A stretch of DNA of 64,000 bases from Dioscorea cayenensis subsp. rotundata (GCF_009730915.1 NC_052478.1:15483808-15547807); one strand, 5' to 3'; counted from the stretch's first letter, positions 50,301 to 63,690 are shown. A program made the numbers and translations. The notes: a model not told the origin generated them from the sequence alone.

Positions 50301-50676
50301 CTTCTCAACTGGTAGGCCCAACCACTGAACTAACTTCTTTGTGTTATAGAAGTTATCTGGCATTACATTATCAGTCGGTAATAATTCTTTCAAAAACTGG
50401 TAAAAGTCATCAAAGCATCTCTCTGTCAAATGATGTTCTGCTTTTATGTTTAACATTCTTGCAACAGCCGATAATTGTGAATGATTTTCATCAAAGTGAC
50501 TTTTGTTCCTTGACCCGTTTCCCATCAAATAGACCTGGTACAACCATAAAATCTCGTCGCCCGCCAAATTGCCAAAATGCCCTTGCATCGTACTTCTCCA
50601 TGTATGCACATGCCATGTTGTCTATGCGCCTGTCATCATTAAGCCTAGCATAAATCCAACTCCTATTTGTAGACAT
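47361..50676 (-). pseudogene. TNP2-type CACTA transposase gene
   Basis: Main transposase. Starts MSTNRSWIYARLNDD at 50676 (transposase-associated N-terminal region), frameshifts near 50600; 50609-50268 continues with LPVEKIHCCPNGCMIY and a stop at 50265-50267; a frameshift follows in an A-rich run near 50175-50185; 50124-49744 reads WPVILTPYNLPFSICMKEEY with a stop at 49741-49743. 49707-48689 (340 codons) is uninterrupted Transposase_21 core (MWTISDFSAYLMLSGWSTT, LDVMHIDKNVFDNI) running into DUF4218. A clean GT-AG intron, 48605-48688, joins it to YLRKLIMNVRNKARVEGSI. A frameshift near 48148 precedes 48065-47649, DUF4216 (GYKFHTKIH, LFKCDWFDPTP), and an acidic tail ends at 47361. Product would cut the element ends; this copy is disabled by about two stops and three frameshifts. 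Confidence 0.9.
48605..48688 (-). other. GT-AG intron in transposase gene
   Basis: Donor GAGAG|GTAAAACC and acceptor TTGTAG|ATATCTCAG on the minus strand restore the frame FER-YLRKL, typical of DUF4218. 84 bp. Confidence 0.85.
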
Positions 50677-50699
50677 GTTACTAATAGTTCTGTGTCAAA

Positions 50700-53600
50700 A
50701 ATGTAAAATCAGTCAACACACTCATTATATCATTAGCCATTAAATTCATTAACTAAAAAACAAACAAAAAATGAGAATAAGATGTCATATAAAAGCTAAG
50801 TTGTTAGCTAATATCAACTTAAAATGTACAATTGACCCATTAGGATAACTATTTCAAACATCAATAATTGGTCCATTTATATAGCTCACTTGTGCAATAG
50901 TTTGTTAACAAGATCCTTTTAAGAAATACATCATGCAAAAAACAAATATGATTTTCACAGGAAAGAGGTGATACCTTCTCTTTACCAACAAACAATTGAG
51001 AACTCAACTACTTTCGCCCCATCAAATCGTACGAAATGCAAATAAAACTGCAGCAACAAGGGAAATGGTTAGAATTTTATGTACAGTGAAAACAAGGCAG
51101 AATAGACTGAAAGCAATTGATAGAGAATTATGGCACATCAGAAAAGAGTGGGTGGTAACCAAAAAGAGCATAATCACCAAAATAAATAAATAAATAAATA
51201 AATAAATAAAATTGGCAACCAATGAATGGCTGGTGGACTAGATCCAAATATCATCAAATCCTGCTTGCTTGCTTTTTTATTGCTACAACACAAACAACCA
51301 CAATAATAATGCAAGTAATTCATTAGCATCTCCTTTTGTTTTTTTTTTCTTCTTTTTCTTATCGTCTTATGAGAGTGCACACCTTATCCATTGAGCTAGC
51401 CTAGTCTTAATAACTCTTATTTCTCTAATAAAATTTTTGTTAGAATAGGTTTATATTTTTTTTTTAGAAATATAAAACACTAGTCCAAGACTCAAAACGG
51501 GGAAGGTACACCAATTAAGGGATCCAATGCATGGCACTAATGGGTGTTCCTTAGTATTGGCCCAATTCCTTAGTAATGGGTGTTCCTTAGTATAGGCCTG
51601 GCCTGAAATGGCAAATCTTTTAGATATTGACTAAGATTTAATAGTCCAAATTTATAAAATAAAAAAAAATAATAAAATGTAAACTATAAAAAATTAGATA
51701 TATAACTGTAACTGTCCATTTAAAACTTTTAAAAATATAAATACATCATAAAAAAATTACTAACCAATTAATTTACCAGGATTCTTTTATTAGTTGAGCA
51801 ATTGTAATTTTTTTTTTATTTCGTTAACAAAAACTCCTTTTGTAATAACAGTATTTTCTCTGATAATTACAGGCTCCAACATTGTCAAATTCCTAATAAA
51901 AGTTGAAATCTAGTCTGGCTATATATAGATAATATATAAATTAATCTAAAGTATTATTCTTTTATAATAGAAGAATTAATTAACAACCTTCTTCCTTCTA
52001 GTGACAACAAAAGCATAAGAACCGTTGAATGCTTTCCCGCCAGCCATTCTAGAGAAGCTGACTCACCATGAATACCAAACTGTAGAATTATATATGACTC
52101 CTATCTAAAGCGGACCCACTTTATTTAATGTTATATATACTTTTCCATTGATTCTTTAATCAAATTTATGTATATTTATTCATTTTTATTTTAATATTTC
52201 CAAAATAATTCAACTCAATGTTGCATGACAAATCAACCCAACCATAATGACCACTCAATCTAGTTTTTAATCTAAAATTCCTGTAATTAACAACCTTATT
52301 GATGTCTCTGCTTATGGGGCAGGGTAGAACGGAACAACAAAGTCAAATGAAATGAAGAAAACGGTGCACTTCTAGTGTGGCATAAGTAAATACATTTGCT
52401 TGATTTAACTGAGTTTCAGTGGCTGCTAGCGTACTACTAAACAAGTTATAAGATCTTTCTAATGTTTTTTTCTCAGGTTTGGTCTAGCTTGAAAGATTTT
52501 CTTAGAACATCAAGGCTAATATTGAAGATGAGAAATGAAAGGCGAGTGGTGCCAGGTTTTCACAAACATCTATCACTCAACTACTGCCCAGCCAAGTTCC
52601 GAACACCAAGGCCTTGTATCATCTTGAGGACTTGTATCTATCACTCAACAAGCATTTTGTTCATCTATATATATATATATTTCTGTAGATCAATAACTAT
52701 GAAGCTCTATTGCGTTAATTACATGCATTTTACTCAATTAATTAAACACATTATCATCCCAAAAAAATAACATTGCTAACTTGAACCATTGAAAAAGCAT
52801 GCACAACTTGAAAATGGTAGTGAACATCCACAATCAATAACTCATTTTAAAGTACACCAAGTGTAGGGCAGTTTTAATAATTCTGAATGCAACAATAAGA
52901 CTGGATAACCTTAAGCATATCGAAAAACCATTATGCATCAAAGTGGAAGTAAAAATGGTAGTGAACATCAACAATCAATAATTCATTTTAAAGCTTAATT
53001 TGGTTAAATTAGATTGTCAAGACTATTAGCAGCATGGTTGATATCCCTCCCAATGACAATGACAAGCCATCTGGAATACAAGCCAAGCATTCTGTGTCTG
53101 ATTTACACACACACAAGAATATTCTAGAGTTAAGTAACTAGGAATATATGTCATATTTCACTATAATGTATCATTATGTATAAAAAATTCTAAGAATGAA
53201 CATGTGTAAAAGAAAAGTGGAAATAGAAGCCATAGTAAAAACGCATGAGTAGAACTAGTACAGTACCATCCTTATTTGAAATTTGAGGAAGTTGACCTCT
53301 TCCATAGCTTTTGTATCAACCTACATGATTAATTACCAAAAGAGTGAATAAAAAAACTACTTGATTTCTGCATGAATCATAATGCAACTGCTAAAAAGAT
53401 ACTTTAAGATAGCAATATAGGCAAAAATAAGTAAAAGGACTAAGGCATACTACTGAATGTATGCAATTGATTGTAATTGATTTCATTATGATTAGTGTTA
53501 TGTTAGGATGACTGCACTTTCAATTTCATTTGAGTATTGCTTGACAAAACTGTATACTATCTCCAAATGCAAACACTGTCAAGGCGATAAATGGAACAAT

Positions 53601-54480
53601 CATTACCAATGGACAGGTTAGTTATGCATCAACTATACCTGCTCTATGATTGCAAAATAGTCTGAGTTGGCCTGCAATAAATTAAAATTTTATAATAAGA
53701 ACTAGTTTTGAAGGAATCAAATGCAATAAATTTTTAGCCAAACATACTTACATATATATATATATATATTCTCATATTGATTATCAGAAAAAAGATTAAA
53801 GATGGTGAGAAAAATAGGAAATAGGCTACCACACAAAGCTTCTGCAGGATAATTCAGATCTTTGATTTGTTGCATATATTCAGAGAAATATATTTTATGT
53901 TAAAAGTGAAAGGTTCATTTTGTACCTTGAAGTGCTAAACGGTTGCAAACTAATCAATTTTTTTCATATATATATATATATATGTTCAGAAAATCAACCA
54001 AATATAAGGTTTTTGTAAACGCTACAGTCGCTCCTCTTGTTCTGCAAAGACATACCATTCACTGGATTAGCCATGACGATCATCACCCCATTATATATAA
54101 TAATTCAGATCTTATGAACAAATATGACATCAAAAAACATGAGATTCATAGCAGCTCCCAATCATTAGAATAGTATCAATTTCCTTATTAAAACATTCAA
54201 GCTCTATAACTAAGATAGGATCTAGCCAATTTACCAAGAAAAACTATTAGGATTCCATATGAGCTATATTTGGAGCTCATGAACAACAAACCATCAAAAT
54301 CCATACCAAAAATGCGAATTCGTTCCACAAAGAACTCAAAACAAACTGCCCATCCATACAAACCAATCGATCTACGACTCAGATATTAAAATCACATCAA
54401 TATTCAAAGAAAAGCTAAAAATCAAAGGGAAAAACATAGAAATCACTAGAAAAGAAGCAATCGGGAAGGGATCTATAGCA
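50700..54480 (-). other. CACTA 5' intron region, no exon recognised
   Basis: AT-rich, no protein match in any frame. Contains (AAAT)n at 51179-51210 and AT runs at 52664-52680, 53752-53769 and 53967-53984. Most likely a long intron between the leader exon and the transposase coding exon. Confidence 0.55.
51179..51210. repeat. (AAAT)n microsatellite
   Basis: Eight tandem AAAT units in the CACTA intron region. Confidence 0.9.
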
Positions 54481-54484
54481 CCTG

Positions 54485-54650
54485 CAAGATCCGCGAACTC
54501 TGCAAACCGATCAAAGAGATTGAAACGCTGGATCTCTCACCGGAGCTCGGAGGTCGGAACCCTTTCTTGGCGATTGGAGGGTGGCTGAGCTCGAGCTTCT
54601 CTGCTTTGAGATTCGTGTACGGAGAGAAATGAGAACAGCTCTGCAAAGCA
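54485..54650 (-). promoter_or_regulatory. Probable CACTA leader exon and promoter region
   Basis: A GC-rich island in AT-rich DNA. On the minus strand it ends GATCTTGCAG|GTGCTATAG, a good splice donor, and has no long open frame, as expected for a non-coding first exon shared by the two CACTA genes. Placement just inside the subterminal repeat array is typical of En/Spm-like promoters. Inference only. Confidence 0.5.
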
Positions 54651-54664
54651 AATGAAAGGGTGAA

Positions 54665-55480
54665 GTATTTAATGATATTTAAATAATATATTAATTTCTA
54701 AATCTATTTCTACTGCATTTTTATTAGAAACGGATTAGAAACGGATATTTTTTTAATATTTAATGATATTTAAATAATATATAAATTTTTAAATCCGTTT
54801 CTAATCCTTTTCTATTAGAAACGGATTAGAAACGGATATTTTTTAATATTTAATGATATTTAAATAATATATTAATTTTTAAATCCGTTTCTAGTTCTTT
54901 TCTATTAGAAACGGATTAGAAACATATTTTTTCTAATATTTAATGATATTTAAATAATATATTATTTTTAAATCTATTTCTAGTGCCTTTCTATTAGGAA
55001 CGGATTAGAAACGGGTAATTTTTAATATTTAATGATATTTAAATAATATATTAATTTTTCAATCCGTTTCTAGTCCCTTTCTATTAAAAACATATTAGAA
55101 ACGGATTTTTTCTAATATTTAATGATATTTAAATAATATTTTTTTTAAAATCCGTTTCTAGTCTCTTTCTATTAGAAATGGATTAAAAATGGACATTTTT
55201 TTAAATATTTAATAATATTTGAATATTATATTATTTTTTAAATCCGTTTCTAGTCTTTTTCTAAAAGAAACGGAGTAGAAACGGATATTTTCTAATATTT
55301 AATAATATTTAAATAATATATTAATTTTTAAATCCGTTTCTAGTCCTTTTATATTAGAAACAGATTAGAAATTGATATTTTCTAATATTTAATAATATTT
55401 AAATAATATATTAATTTTTAAATCCGTTTCTAGTCCCTTTCGAATAGCAACGGATTAGAAACGGATATGTTTTAAAATTT
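54665..55480. repeat. CACTA subterminal tandem array, 90-bp unit
   Basis: Nine copies with starts of the anchor AATGATATTTAAATAATAT (or AATAAT...) at about 54671, 54762, 54852, 54942, 55031, 55121, 55211, 55301 and 55391, a period of 90 bp. Each unit has two inverted motifs, ATCCGTTTCTAGT and AGAAACGGATTAGAAACGGA. Confidence 0.92.
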
Positions 55481-55634
55481 TAATAAATCATATTTTTAAA
55501 TGCCCGTTTGTAAGCCGTTGTTATTAAAATCATATTTAAAACGATTTTTATTCCGTTGCTAATCTATTGCAAGTACAAACAAAATAAATTTCGTTTCTAA
55601 TATTCTGTTTTTAAATTGTAACTTTCTTGTAGTG

Positions 55635-55826
55635 TACAATCAAAAAAGATAAATATGTTATCTCCAAAAATGTTAAAAGATCTTGTTTATATTCAGATGA
55701 ATACCATGATGATGGAAAATTCCGATTTTTTAGAAGTAAGAGATATACAACCTATTGATTTGAAAATAATTGATGGACCTCTTACTTTGGAAGATCAACC
55801 GGAAATAAAGTGGTTAGATTAAGGTG
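55635..55826 (+). pseudogene. hAT transposase relic, segment 3
   Basis: Immediately after the CACTA the frame resumes with KKINMLSPKMLKDLVYIQMN, the conserved end of the hAT dimerisation domain, and ends EDQPEIKWLD before an LTR insertion. A short further piece, LLDANENVDDDLSW, lies beyond that LTR at about 57630-57677. Confidence 0.85.
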
Positions 55827-56322
55827 ATAGTTGACAAGTGTCTAAACATATGTATTTTATCATACATATTTTATACGCTTAGCATGTATTTCGTTAAGAA
55901 TTGATACTCGTTTTGTGCTTAATCATGTGTTATTTACTTTGTAAGGCACATGGAAGCCATGGAGAACATGATGACACGATTAGACCGGAAAAAAGAAGGA
56001 AACCAAGTTCCGTAGTATTGTCATGCGCGGCGGACGCGGGGGAGGGGGTATTGTAGCAATATCACTGTAGAAGGTACTATATCACCTGCAGGTTTTTCGG
56101 GACAAAGAATTTTGCCTAACTCATGCGGCCTTCATATGGGGCTGCATGATGGCCGTATGGACCCTAGTATGCCGTGATTCATTAATGTTTTGAGCATAAT
56201 AGGGCTAAAGATTTTAGGGCCCCATACGGCCCCATATGACCCGAGGATATAAAAGCAAGATTCTAGGGCTAAAGAACGGAGTTTTTTGCCACCATTTGGG
56301 AAAGGAGACGGATCAAGAATGA

Positions 56323-57000
<678 letters not shown>

Positions 57001-57621
57001 GAATTACTTATATAGAGATCCATAGTTCTATATTGAGTTGTACACGTCGATATGACCTACTCACATGCATTAGATCATGAATGAATTAAAAGGTGTTGCT
57101 TGTATCGGCATGCCGAGAGATTGGATTTCTGTAGCCCTCCGATCTTCAAAGGTAGACTTAGGTTGAGTGTACCCTTGTCTTGGGAATTCCTTATTCTTAA
57201 TGCAATTGTAGGGATGTTGGTGAGGAAGAGATTCCGACCAACATTTGTATGCGATTAGGATTCAATCACAGAGAAATTGGGGTTGATTTAATCTTGAGAT
57301 CCCTCGGCCCAAATCACCCTTGTATTTTTTGTTCTTCATCCTTGTGTCATAATGACACCCTCAAGGGGATCCACATCCATAGGCCTTTGTATTTCATTGT
57401 TTCTCTTGTATTCTCTTACATACTTCTTTAATTTGTATAGCCGTATCTTATGTATTGTTTTGCATCTAGTAGAGTAAATTCTCTTGTTTAAGATGTTGGG
57501 CTAGATAGTAAGCGGCGAAGGAGTAATAGTAAATCCTTAACCCCGAGGAATACGATCCTCGTGTCTTTACACGAGCTATTACTTGTGGATCCCGTACACT
57601 TGTGGGGAAGCAATCAATAAT

Positions 57622-57848
57622 TAGGAAAGGGAAAAATTATTAGATGCAAATGAGAATGTTGATGATGATCTTTCATGGTAATCTGGAAGATATTTGCTTG
57701 ATATTATTAACTTAATTATTCAATATTATCTATCATTTCATTTCGGAGTAAATATTCCTATTATATATATATACACTTGTGGGGATTTAATTTTATTGGA
57801 TGTTCATACTTTAATATGTCAATATGATTTATTTTTAATGTGTACTAT
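57622..57848 (+). pseudogene. hAT 3' tail
   Basis: About 57630-57677 reads LLDANENVDDDLSW, like the acidic ends of hAT transposases (ddlsW), then AT-rich sequence with no coding sign. Recognised from position. Confidence 0.45.
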
Positions 57849-59652
57849 TAACAACGCCCTTTGTGTGTGACCCACAAGTGCACGGGTTTGTCGAAGTAAT
57901 AAACCCAAAGTGAGTGGGGTATCGTATCCACAGGGATTTGGAATAAAAATACTAAAATTGCTACTTAATCAGGCAAAGATGAATAATGATTGTGTTGATA
58001 AAGTGTAATGTAAGCAGAAACAAAAAAAAACAAGAATGAGAGGCCCAAGTAAGTGAGAGGAAAGGCAATCGATAGAAGTGGGGTACTCGGACAATGCTCT
58101 CCCTAGGACTAATGTTGCAAGTGTAAAACCTACTATTATGCTTTCTAACTAATGCTTAATGAGTCATGGAAACCTAAAGCATATGGTCCCAAACCTAAAG
58201 TCAACCGTGACTAACTCTACACTATGTCCCGAAGGAGAAATCGCTCAGTCTCAACACCTTCCACTGTGCAAAGTTACATGGAGTTCTAGGGATTCCAATT
58301 GATAAACCCTATTTCTATGTGTAGATCTAACCCTTTGGTCCAGGCAAAAGACCCCTAGTAACAATTAAGCACCAGATAATAAAGTCACCTCGACGCTTCA
58401 CTCTATTGCTCGCACAACTAAGCCCCAGCAGAGTTCATCCTTTAGTTCTTCACTCTATTGTAACCGCAAAAAACTCTAGGAATTGGAGGTAGGATAAATC
58501 ACACCGCAGGGTGAAGGGGATTCTCCGCTACATCTCGACTCACCCTCTCAACCCTCTCCAATCTAGCTTTGTCTAACCCTCATGGTGTGTCACCCATCCA
58601 CAAAGGTTACCAAGATGAACTCTCAACCCTAGTTTCACTCTAAGGGAGAAATCATTCAACAAGAATTCGAGATTGAAACTCAATTAAAAACATCAATTAA
58701 GGAAGGCATAATGAAAGGTCAAAGAAACATTAACATCCTAGGGTTTATAAAATCCAAGTACCCACTAGGGGTTTATCTCTCCATGGGGCAAGATACAATC
58801 AATAATAAAATCCAAAATAAAAACAAGTAATCCATAGGAAAACCCCCTCAGTAGTCATGTCAATTGTCTTGTGGAGTAGCCTCGTCTTTTCCAAAGGTCC
58901 CCTTGTCTGGCCTAGGGCACACCTTGCCGGATCGATGCTGATGAAAGCTTCCCGAATAACCTTCTTCCAAGCGAAGCGCAGTGTCGAATCCGTAGAACTA
59001 CTCCGTAGAAGAGTGAAAGATTCCTTCCAAAATCGGGCGGAACCGCGACTTAAATAGGGCTGAAATCGGGCTTCCACATGCCCCTGTGGATTTTTCACAT
59101 GGGCCTGTAGAATTTCGATACGGGCGTGGGGAATTTCTACATGCTCGTGTGGATTCTGTGGAAACCTAATTTTCAGCCGTCTATGAACAGTAACTGCTAC
59201 AGTATATGCTATAGTACTCCTCCAAAACAGTCCCAATTCCACAGTTTTCATCAAGGTAACATAAATGGGCACACGTTTATGCCCTAGATCGCAACTCTTC
59301 TTCAATCAAAGACCTCATTGGTGAAGATCTTGCTATCAATGCACAAGTCAGGATACGCAAATGTGACTGCCTTCGTGCCCCTCCAACTCATTGTAATGAC
59401 TTGAATACATGGAGGTTGGCACACATTCATGTATCTTAGAGCCCCACTTGTGTCTTCACGTTTGTTCCTTCCAAGATCCATCAAATAGTGCGTTCACGAT
59501 CTACTTTTGGCTTCTTTTCTTAATACTTAGTTTCACAACCCTACATGCGCAAAAGAACACAAATACACATGTATTAGCGCTTAAACCTGATAAAAGTAAT
59601 GCTCATCGTAAAGAAAGAAAACTTCGCACTCTTAACACACAAGCACTTATCA
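57849..59652 (-). mobile_element. Solo gypsy LTR
   Basis: Minus-strand copy of the family at 31577 and 35111. Right edge GCACTTATCA at 59652 is the complement of TGATAAGTGC; left edge TAACAACGCC is one base off TGACAACGCC. Flanks ACTAT and ACCAT match at 4 of 5. Dyads at 59083-59160, TATA-like CTATTTAAG on the minus strand near 59053-59060. A 168-codon open frame, 59305-58799, includes ARCALGQTRGPLEKTRLL. Confidence 0.88.
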
Positions 59653-59865
59653 ACCATTTTTTTATATTATATACGTATTTTTCATGATGTATTTTTTAAT
59701 ATAAAAAAGTAAAAAAACTCGTATAAATAGCTATCAGTATTCTAAACTGTTTCATTTATTTGCCATATTTTTTATTTGAATTTTTCAATTGAACCATGTA
59801 TAATATCCGAACATATCAAGTACCATAGTTTTGTCATATAGTACTATACTAACTGTGGTCCAAAC

Positions 59866-60010
59866 TCTTAATTTTTAACCCCAAAACCTCTTTATATTTT
59901 ATAACTAAAATATTTAAGTTTTTCTTCCAACATTCACTCTTAAACTTAAATATTTTAGTTATAAAATATGAAGAGGTTTTGGGGTTATAAAAATGAAGAG
60001 TTTGGAGTTA
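59866..60010. repeat. Fold-back inverted repeat
   Basis: Arms of about 45-60 bp: AACCCCAAAACCTCTTTATA... and its near-perfect complement ending ...GAGGTTTTGGGGTTATAA, separated by about 20 bp. Related sequence occurs at 34835-34935. Likely a MITE or a relic of one. Confidence 0.7.
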
Positions 60011-60079
60011 TTAAATATGAAGCATTTTAGGAGTTAGGAGTTAAGAAATGTTAAGAGTTTTGTTAGATCATATATAAAG

Positions 60080-60940
60080 GCTTAGTTGGCTGAAGAATAA
60101 ATAAAAAGTATGTGTATATAATTTAATTTAAAATAAAGTTCTTCTTCCTAATATCTCCTTAAGACAATTGTGCTCAACATAGTTTCTAACCATGTAATAT
60201 CATAGCGTTGGCTCAATCTGGAAAAACAGTGATAGGTTGGGTGAGATAAAGGGAAAGCTTGGATGAGAAAGTAAGAGTTGTGAGGTAAGCTCGAGGGAGA
60301 AAAAATGCCATCGAAGTCGTTAAAGCATTACAAAAGCCAGAAGAACAAGTTGAGAAATGGAGAGTGGAAGATCTATTATTGTCTCAGTACAACTTAAAGA
60401 GATGCTCAAAAAGATACCAGAGAAGCTAAGCCTATCGCCAGCAAGGTAAGATTATGAAAGGTCTGACCCTAATCATTGACTTGTTTTTGCAATAAAATTA
60501 AGGTTTAAAGATAGGCTCGGAAGTCACAAACAACATAGATTTAGAGCATATACAAAGAAGGAGACTAAGAATACTTCATTATGAATGATAAAGGATCTAG
60601 GAAAATATTACACTATTGTCATGGAAGATGTGAACAAGGAGTTATTTGAACTCAAACATGGTGTTAAAGATCTCAATGAAGCTAACATTGAAACTAATAA
60701 AGAGTTGAATGAGTTGAAGATGAAGGATAGAGAGAGCTTAACAAAGAATTATTAAAGAGTGTTCATATATATATATATATATATTGAGTTTCTTATTTGT
60801 TCGAAGCAATGGTGTGCACTACCTCAAGGAGATATTAGGAAGAGGAAGAAACTCAAAACACGTAAGAATACCTTTTTTTTATTATTATTTTTCACCTCTT
60901 TTGCATAGCTTTCTCAAGTGATAAAAATTCCATTCTTTAA
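60080..60940. other. No gene recognised
   Basis: A short open stretch near 60628-60756 reads MEDVNKELFELKHGVKD and could be coiled coil, identity unknown. An (AT)n run lies at 60765-60784. Otherwise unremarkable. Confidence 0.35.
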
Positions 60941-60949
60941 TTGTTTCAC

Positions 60950-62114
60950 TTTACTGCCCAAGTAATAGGACATCAACCCCATATTAGTCATCTCAAATTC
61001 TCAAGGCATTGAACATTTGAAATCTTCATACATCTTTGAGTTATTGTCGATAAAGATAAGATCATCCACATAGATGCAAGTAAATAGCAAACCATATTCA
61101 TCATTTTTGACATAATGAGAATATTCTTATAAAAATTCTCTTGGAAGACTCATCAATTAAGTTATTTCATGCTCTTGGTACTTGTTTAAGCCCATAAAAT
61201 ACCTTCTTTAACTTCAGTACTTTGTCTTCTTGACCTTCGACCACATACCCTAGTGGTTACTCAATGTAAATTTCATCTTCAAGATACAGATTGAGAAAAG
61301 CTGACTTGACATCCAATTTCTAAAGCCTTTATTAATTTTGAACAACAAGAGAAATCAACAAACGAATTGTCTACAAGCAAGGAACGAGAGCAAATACCTC
61401 TTTATAATCAACTCCTTGCTTATGCTTATACCTTTTGATAACAAGCCTTGCCTTGTAACTCTCCACTTTACCTTCTATATTCTTCTTAGTTTATACACCC
61501 ATTTAACTCCAATAGACAGATGACCAAATGGAAAAGTAACAAGTTCCCAAGTGTCATTCATTTCAATAGCTTGAATTTCTTTATCCATGGCATAAATCCA
61601 CTTTTATCCTTACTAGTTTCAGCAAAAGTCAAAGATTCAGCATCTACAAAAAGACACATCAAGTTTGCATTTTCATAACTTTCATCAATGTTTTGATATC
61701 CTTGTGGTCCGACATTTTCTGGTGTAGATATTGATGATAATGCTTCATAAGTTGGAGTTTGTGATGATGGTGAAGTGGGATCATTTCTTTTGTATTGGAT
61801 AACATCCTCTTCTTCTTCTTCTTCTTGAAAACAAGGAAGAAAATCATAAGAACCTTCCATAGGAGTACCCTAATCCCATCAAGCTTCTTCATCAAATTTG
61901 GTATCTTTGCTATTCTTTCCATTGTTTGGATTGAACAACTTGTAGTGTTCCAATTTTTAATCATAACCAATGAAGACAAACCATATACTTCGATCATCAA
62001 GATTGGATCATTCTTGCTCATAATAGGTGTATATGTAATAGAGCCAAAAACTTTGCGATACACAAGGTCATAAGTGCTTGATCCTTGAGTAATTTGATAA
62101 GGTTCAATGCTCAA
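60950..62114 (-). pseudogene. Copia integrase/RT relic
   Basis: On the minus strand, 62090-61900 has the integrase C-terminal block (VFGSITYTP), followed by a coding linker EGSYDFLPCFQEEEEEED (61860-61807). From 61592 the RT begins: MDKEIQAIEMNDTWELV, then SIGVKWVYK, and after breaks VKSAFLN (about 61300) and VLYGLKQ-like text (about 61180). Multiple frameshifts and stops. LTRs of this element are not visible in the window. Different copia lineage from 38088-43197. Confidence 0.8.
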
Positions 62115-62229
62115 TCTTGTTATTTTTCATGATTAGGCTCATTTTGCAGTCATAGAAGCAAAAGAATGGAATTTCATCTAGCTTTAGGAAGAATTTCCAA
62201 AGGTAATGATGATGTTGAAAAATCATGGC

Positions 62230-63512
62230 CAAGGAACACAACAGTGTTCTTATACACAGCTGTATGTTGAGTTTTCTGAATCAAATAAAGAAACAAACCC
62301 TTTTAAACATGCTCGTACACTATTCTGTAAGGCCGTGTTCTTCAACATAGCCGTGTTTGGATCTTGTTGGTGAGTATTACCAAATCATGTTCCTACACGA
62401 CTGTTACTGATAAAGAATCTTAACATCCTCATAGACCCACTAAACACACCTGTGTTTAGTAGCCATGTTTAGCCTTCTAGAAGATCCTATAAATAGATGT
62501 TCAAGATCCATTTAGACGAGAGGAAGAACTATTTTCATGGAGTTATGCCCAAAGATTGGAGAACACTTTAGTGACATGATTTTAGAGCCTTCTCTCATCA
62601 CATTGAAGAGAAGATTGAAGATCAAAAGAAGATTCAAAGAGGAGTATCAAGCATTGAAGAGTCTAAAGTCAATCTTCGACCTTGTTATATAAATTTGAAG
62701 GAGTTCTTCATGAAACTCTTATTCTTTAGCTTTTTTATCATGTTTTGTATGATATTCTCATCTAAGTGTAGTTAGACACCTTCTTGGCACTTTGATTTGA
62801 TGGAACTTTGTTGTAATATCTTTTCTTGATTTCTTTTATATTGTTCTATTTCATTTTGATATTGAGATTCAATTGTGGCAATGTTTGATGGCAAATTTAG
62901 TTACCTAGAGCTCGAATTTGTGAGCAATGGTTAAGTCAGTGAAAACCTGAGCCTATGATTGATCACATGCTTGGTTAGTGAGGGCCCGAGTATGTGAATG
63001 ATCTCTCACATCTGGAAGAGTTTGAACTTATCTCTTACAGCAAGAACTATCTGGATGAAGGTGACCTAATGGTGTGGTTCATAAAATTGAAATGCATTTA
63101 AGGGAAGGATATACGAATTAGCCACTCCATCTTGTTTAAGGGTTAGTCACTTAGAGATAAGGGCTAATCTACGTGAGGAACTGCCACGGTCCAATAATCA
63201 TAATAAATTAGGTTCAAAACTCTATAAATAGAAGTTAACATTTTGAACAACTAAGGGAAGTCTTATCTGAGTTCCATTCGCATCATCTTGAGCTTTACTA
63301 GATTATATTTGCATTTCTTGGAAGCATATTCATGATTTTTGCTAGTTTCTTGTTAAACACTTTATCAACCTTTTGAATGGTTAAATAATAAAAAGAAAGC
63401 TAGTAATAGTACTCAGTTTTCTCTTAGGATTGACTTTGCTTATTTGAACAATCATACTATTTGATATGACACATGCACTTGTATCACTTAAGCTCACTTG
63501 CGCACCTCATCA
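62230..63512 (+). mobile_element. LTR of an element continuing past the window
   Basis: Ends CACCTCATCA at 63512, followed by a primer-like site and a gag-like start. Contains TATA-like CTATAAATAG at 62489-62498 and again at 63220-63229, and CCGTGTTTGG-type dyads at 62325-62460. The left boundary was not found; the given start is a guess. Confidence 0.5.
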
Positions 63513-63518
63513 AGTTTT

Positions 63519-63536
63519 TGGTGTCGTACCCCTGGA
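63519..63536 (+). other. Probable primer-binding site
   Basis: TGGTGTCGTACCCCTGGA after the LTR end (CATCAAGTTTT). It matches 12 of 18 positions of the tRNA-Asp gypsy primer site. Confidence 0.6.
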
Positions 63537-63690
63537 AATTAATATTACAAACACTCATTTCTTGTTACTCTAGTCATTTTAGGGTTTTGTTTTCCTTTAT
63601 TAGATTTTTTTAGTTTTTTTATATTGATTTATTTTATTTAATTTTTATTTTGACTTGATTTGTCTTGTTCTATTCTAAAAAAATTGAAAA

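Larger units (their letters stand above)
44537..55634 (-). mobile_element. Near-complete CACTA (En/Spm) transposon, TSD TAC
   Basis: 11,098 bp. Left terminus CACTACAAGAAAAATTAC, right terminus (complement) CACTACAAGAAAGTTAC; flanked by TAC (44534-44536 and 55635-55637). Subterminal repeats of AAACGGATTAGAAACGGA at both ends. Two minus-strand genes (TNP2-type transposase, then Ptta-type) with a probable non-coding first exon near the right end. It interrupts the hAT dimerisation domain, and the hAT frame resumes right after it. The transposase has a few stops and frameshifts, so this copy is inactive but young. Confidence 0.95.

Noticed and set aside
52462..52770. 102-codon plus-strand open frame in the CACTA
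   Set aside because: AT-run-rich translation with no similarity, antisense to the transposon genes and within a probable intron.
54665..55480. CRISPR-like array
   Set aside because: The 90-bp units are repeats over their whole length, without unique spacers, and are part of a plant CACTA end.
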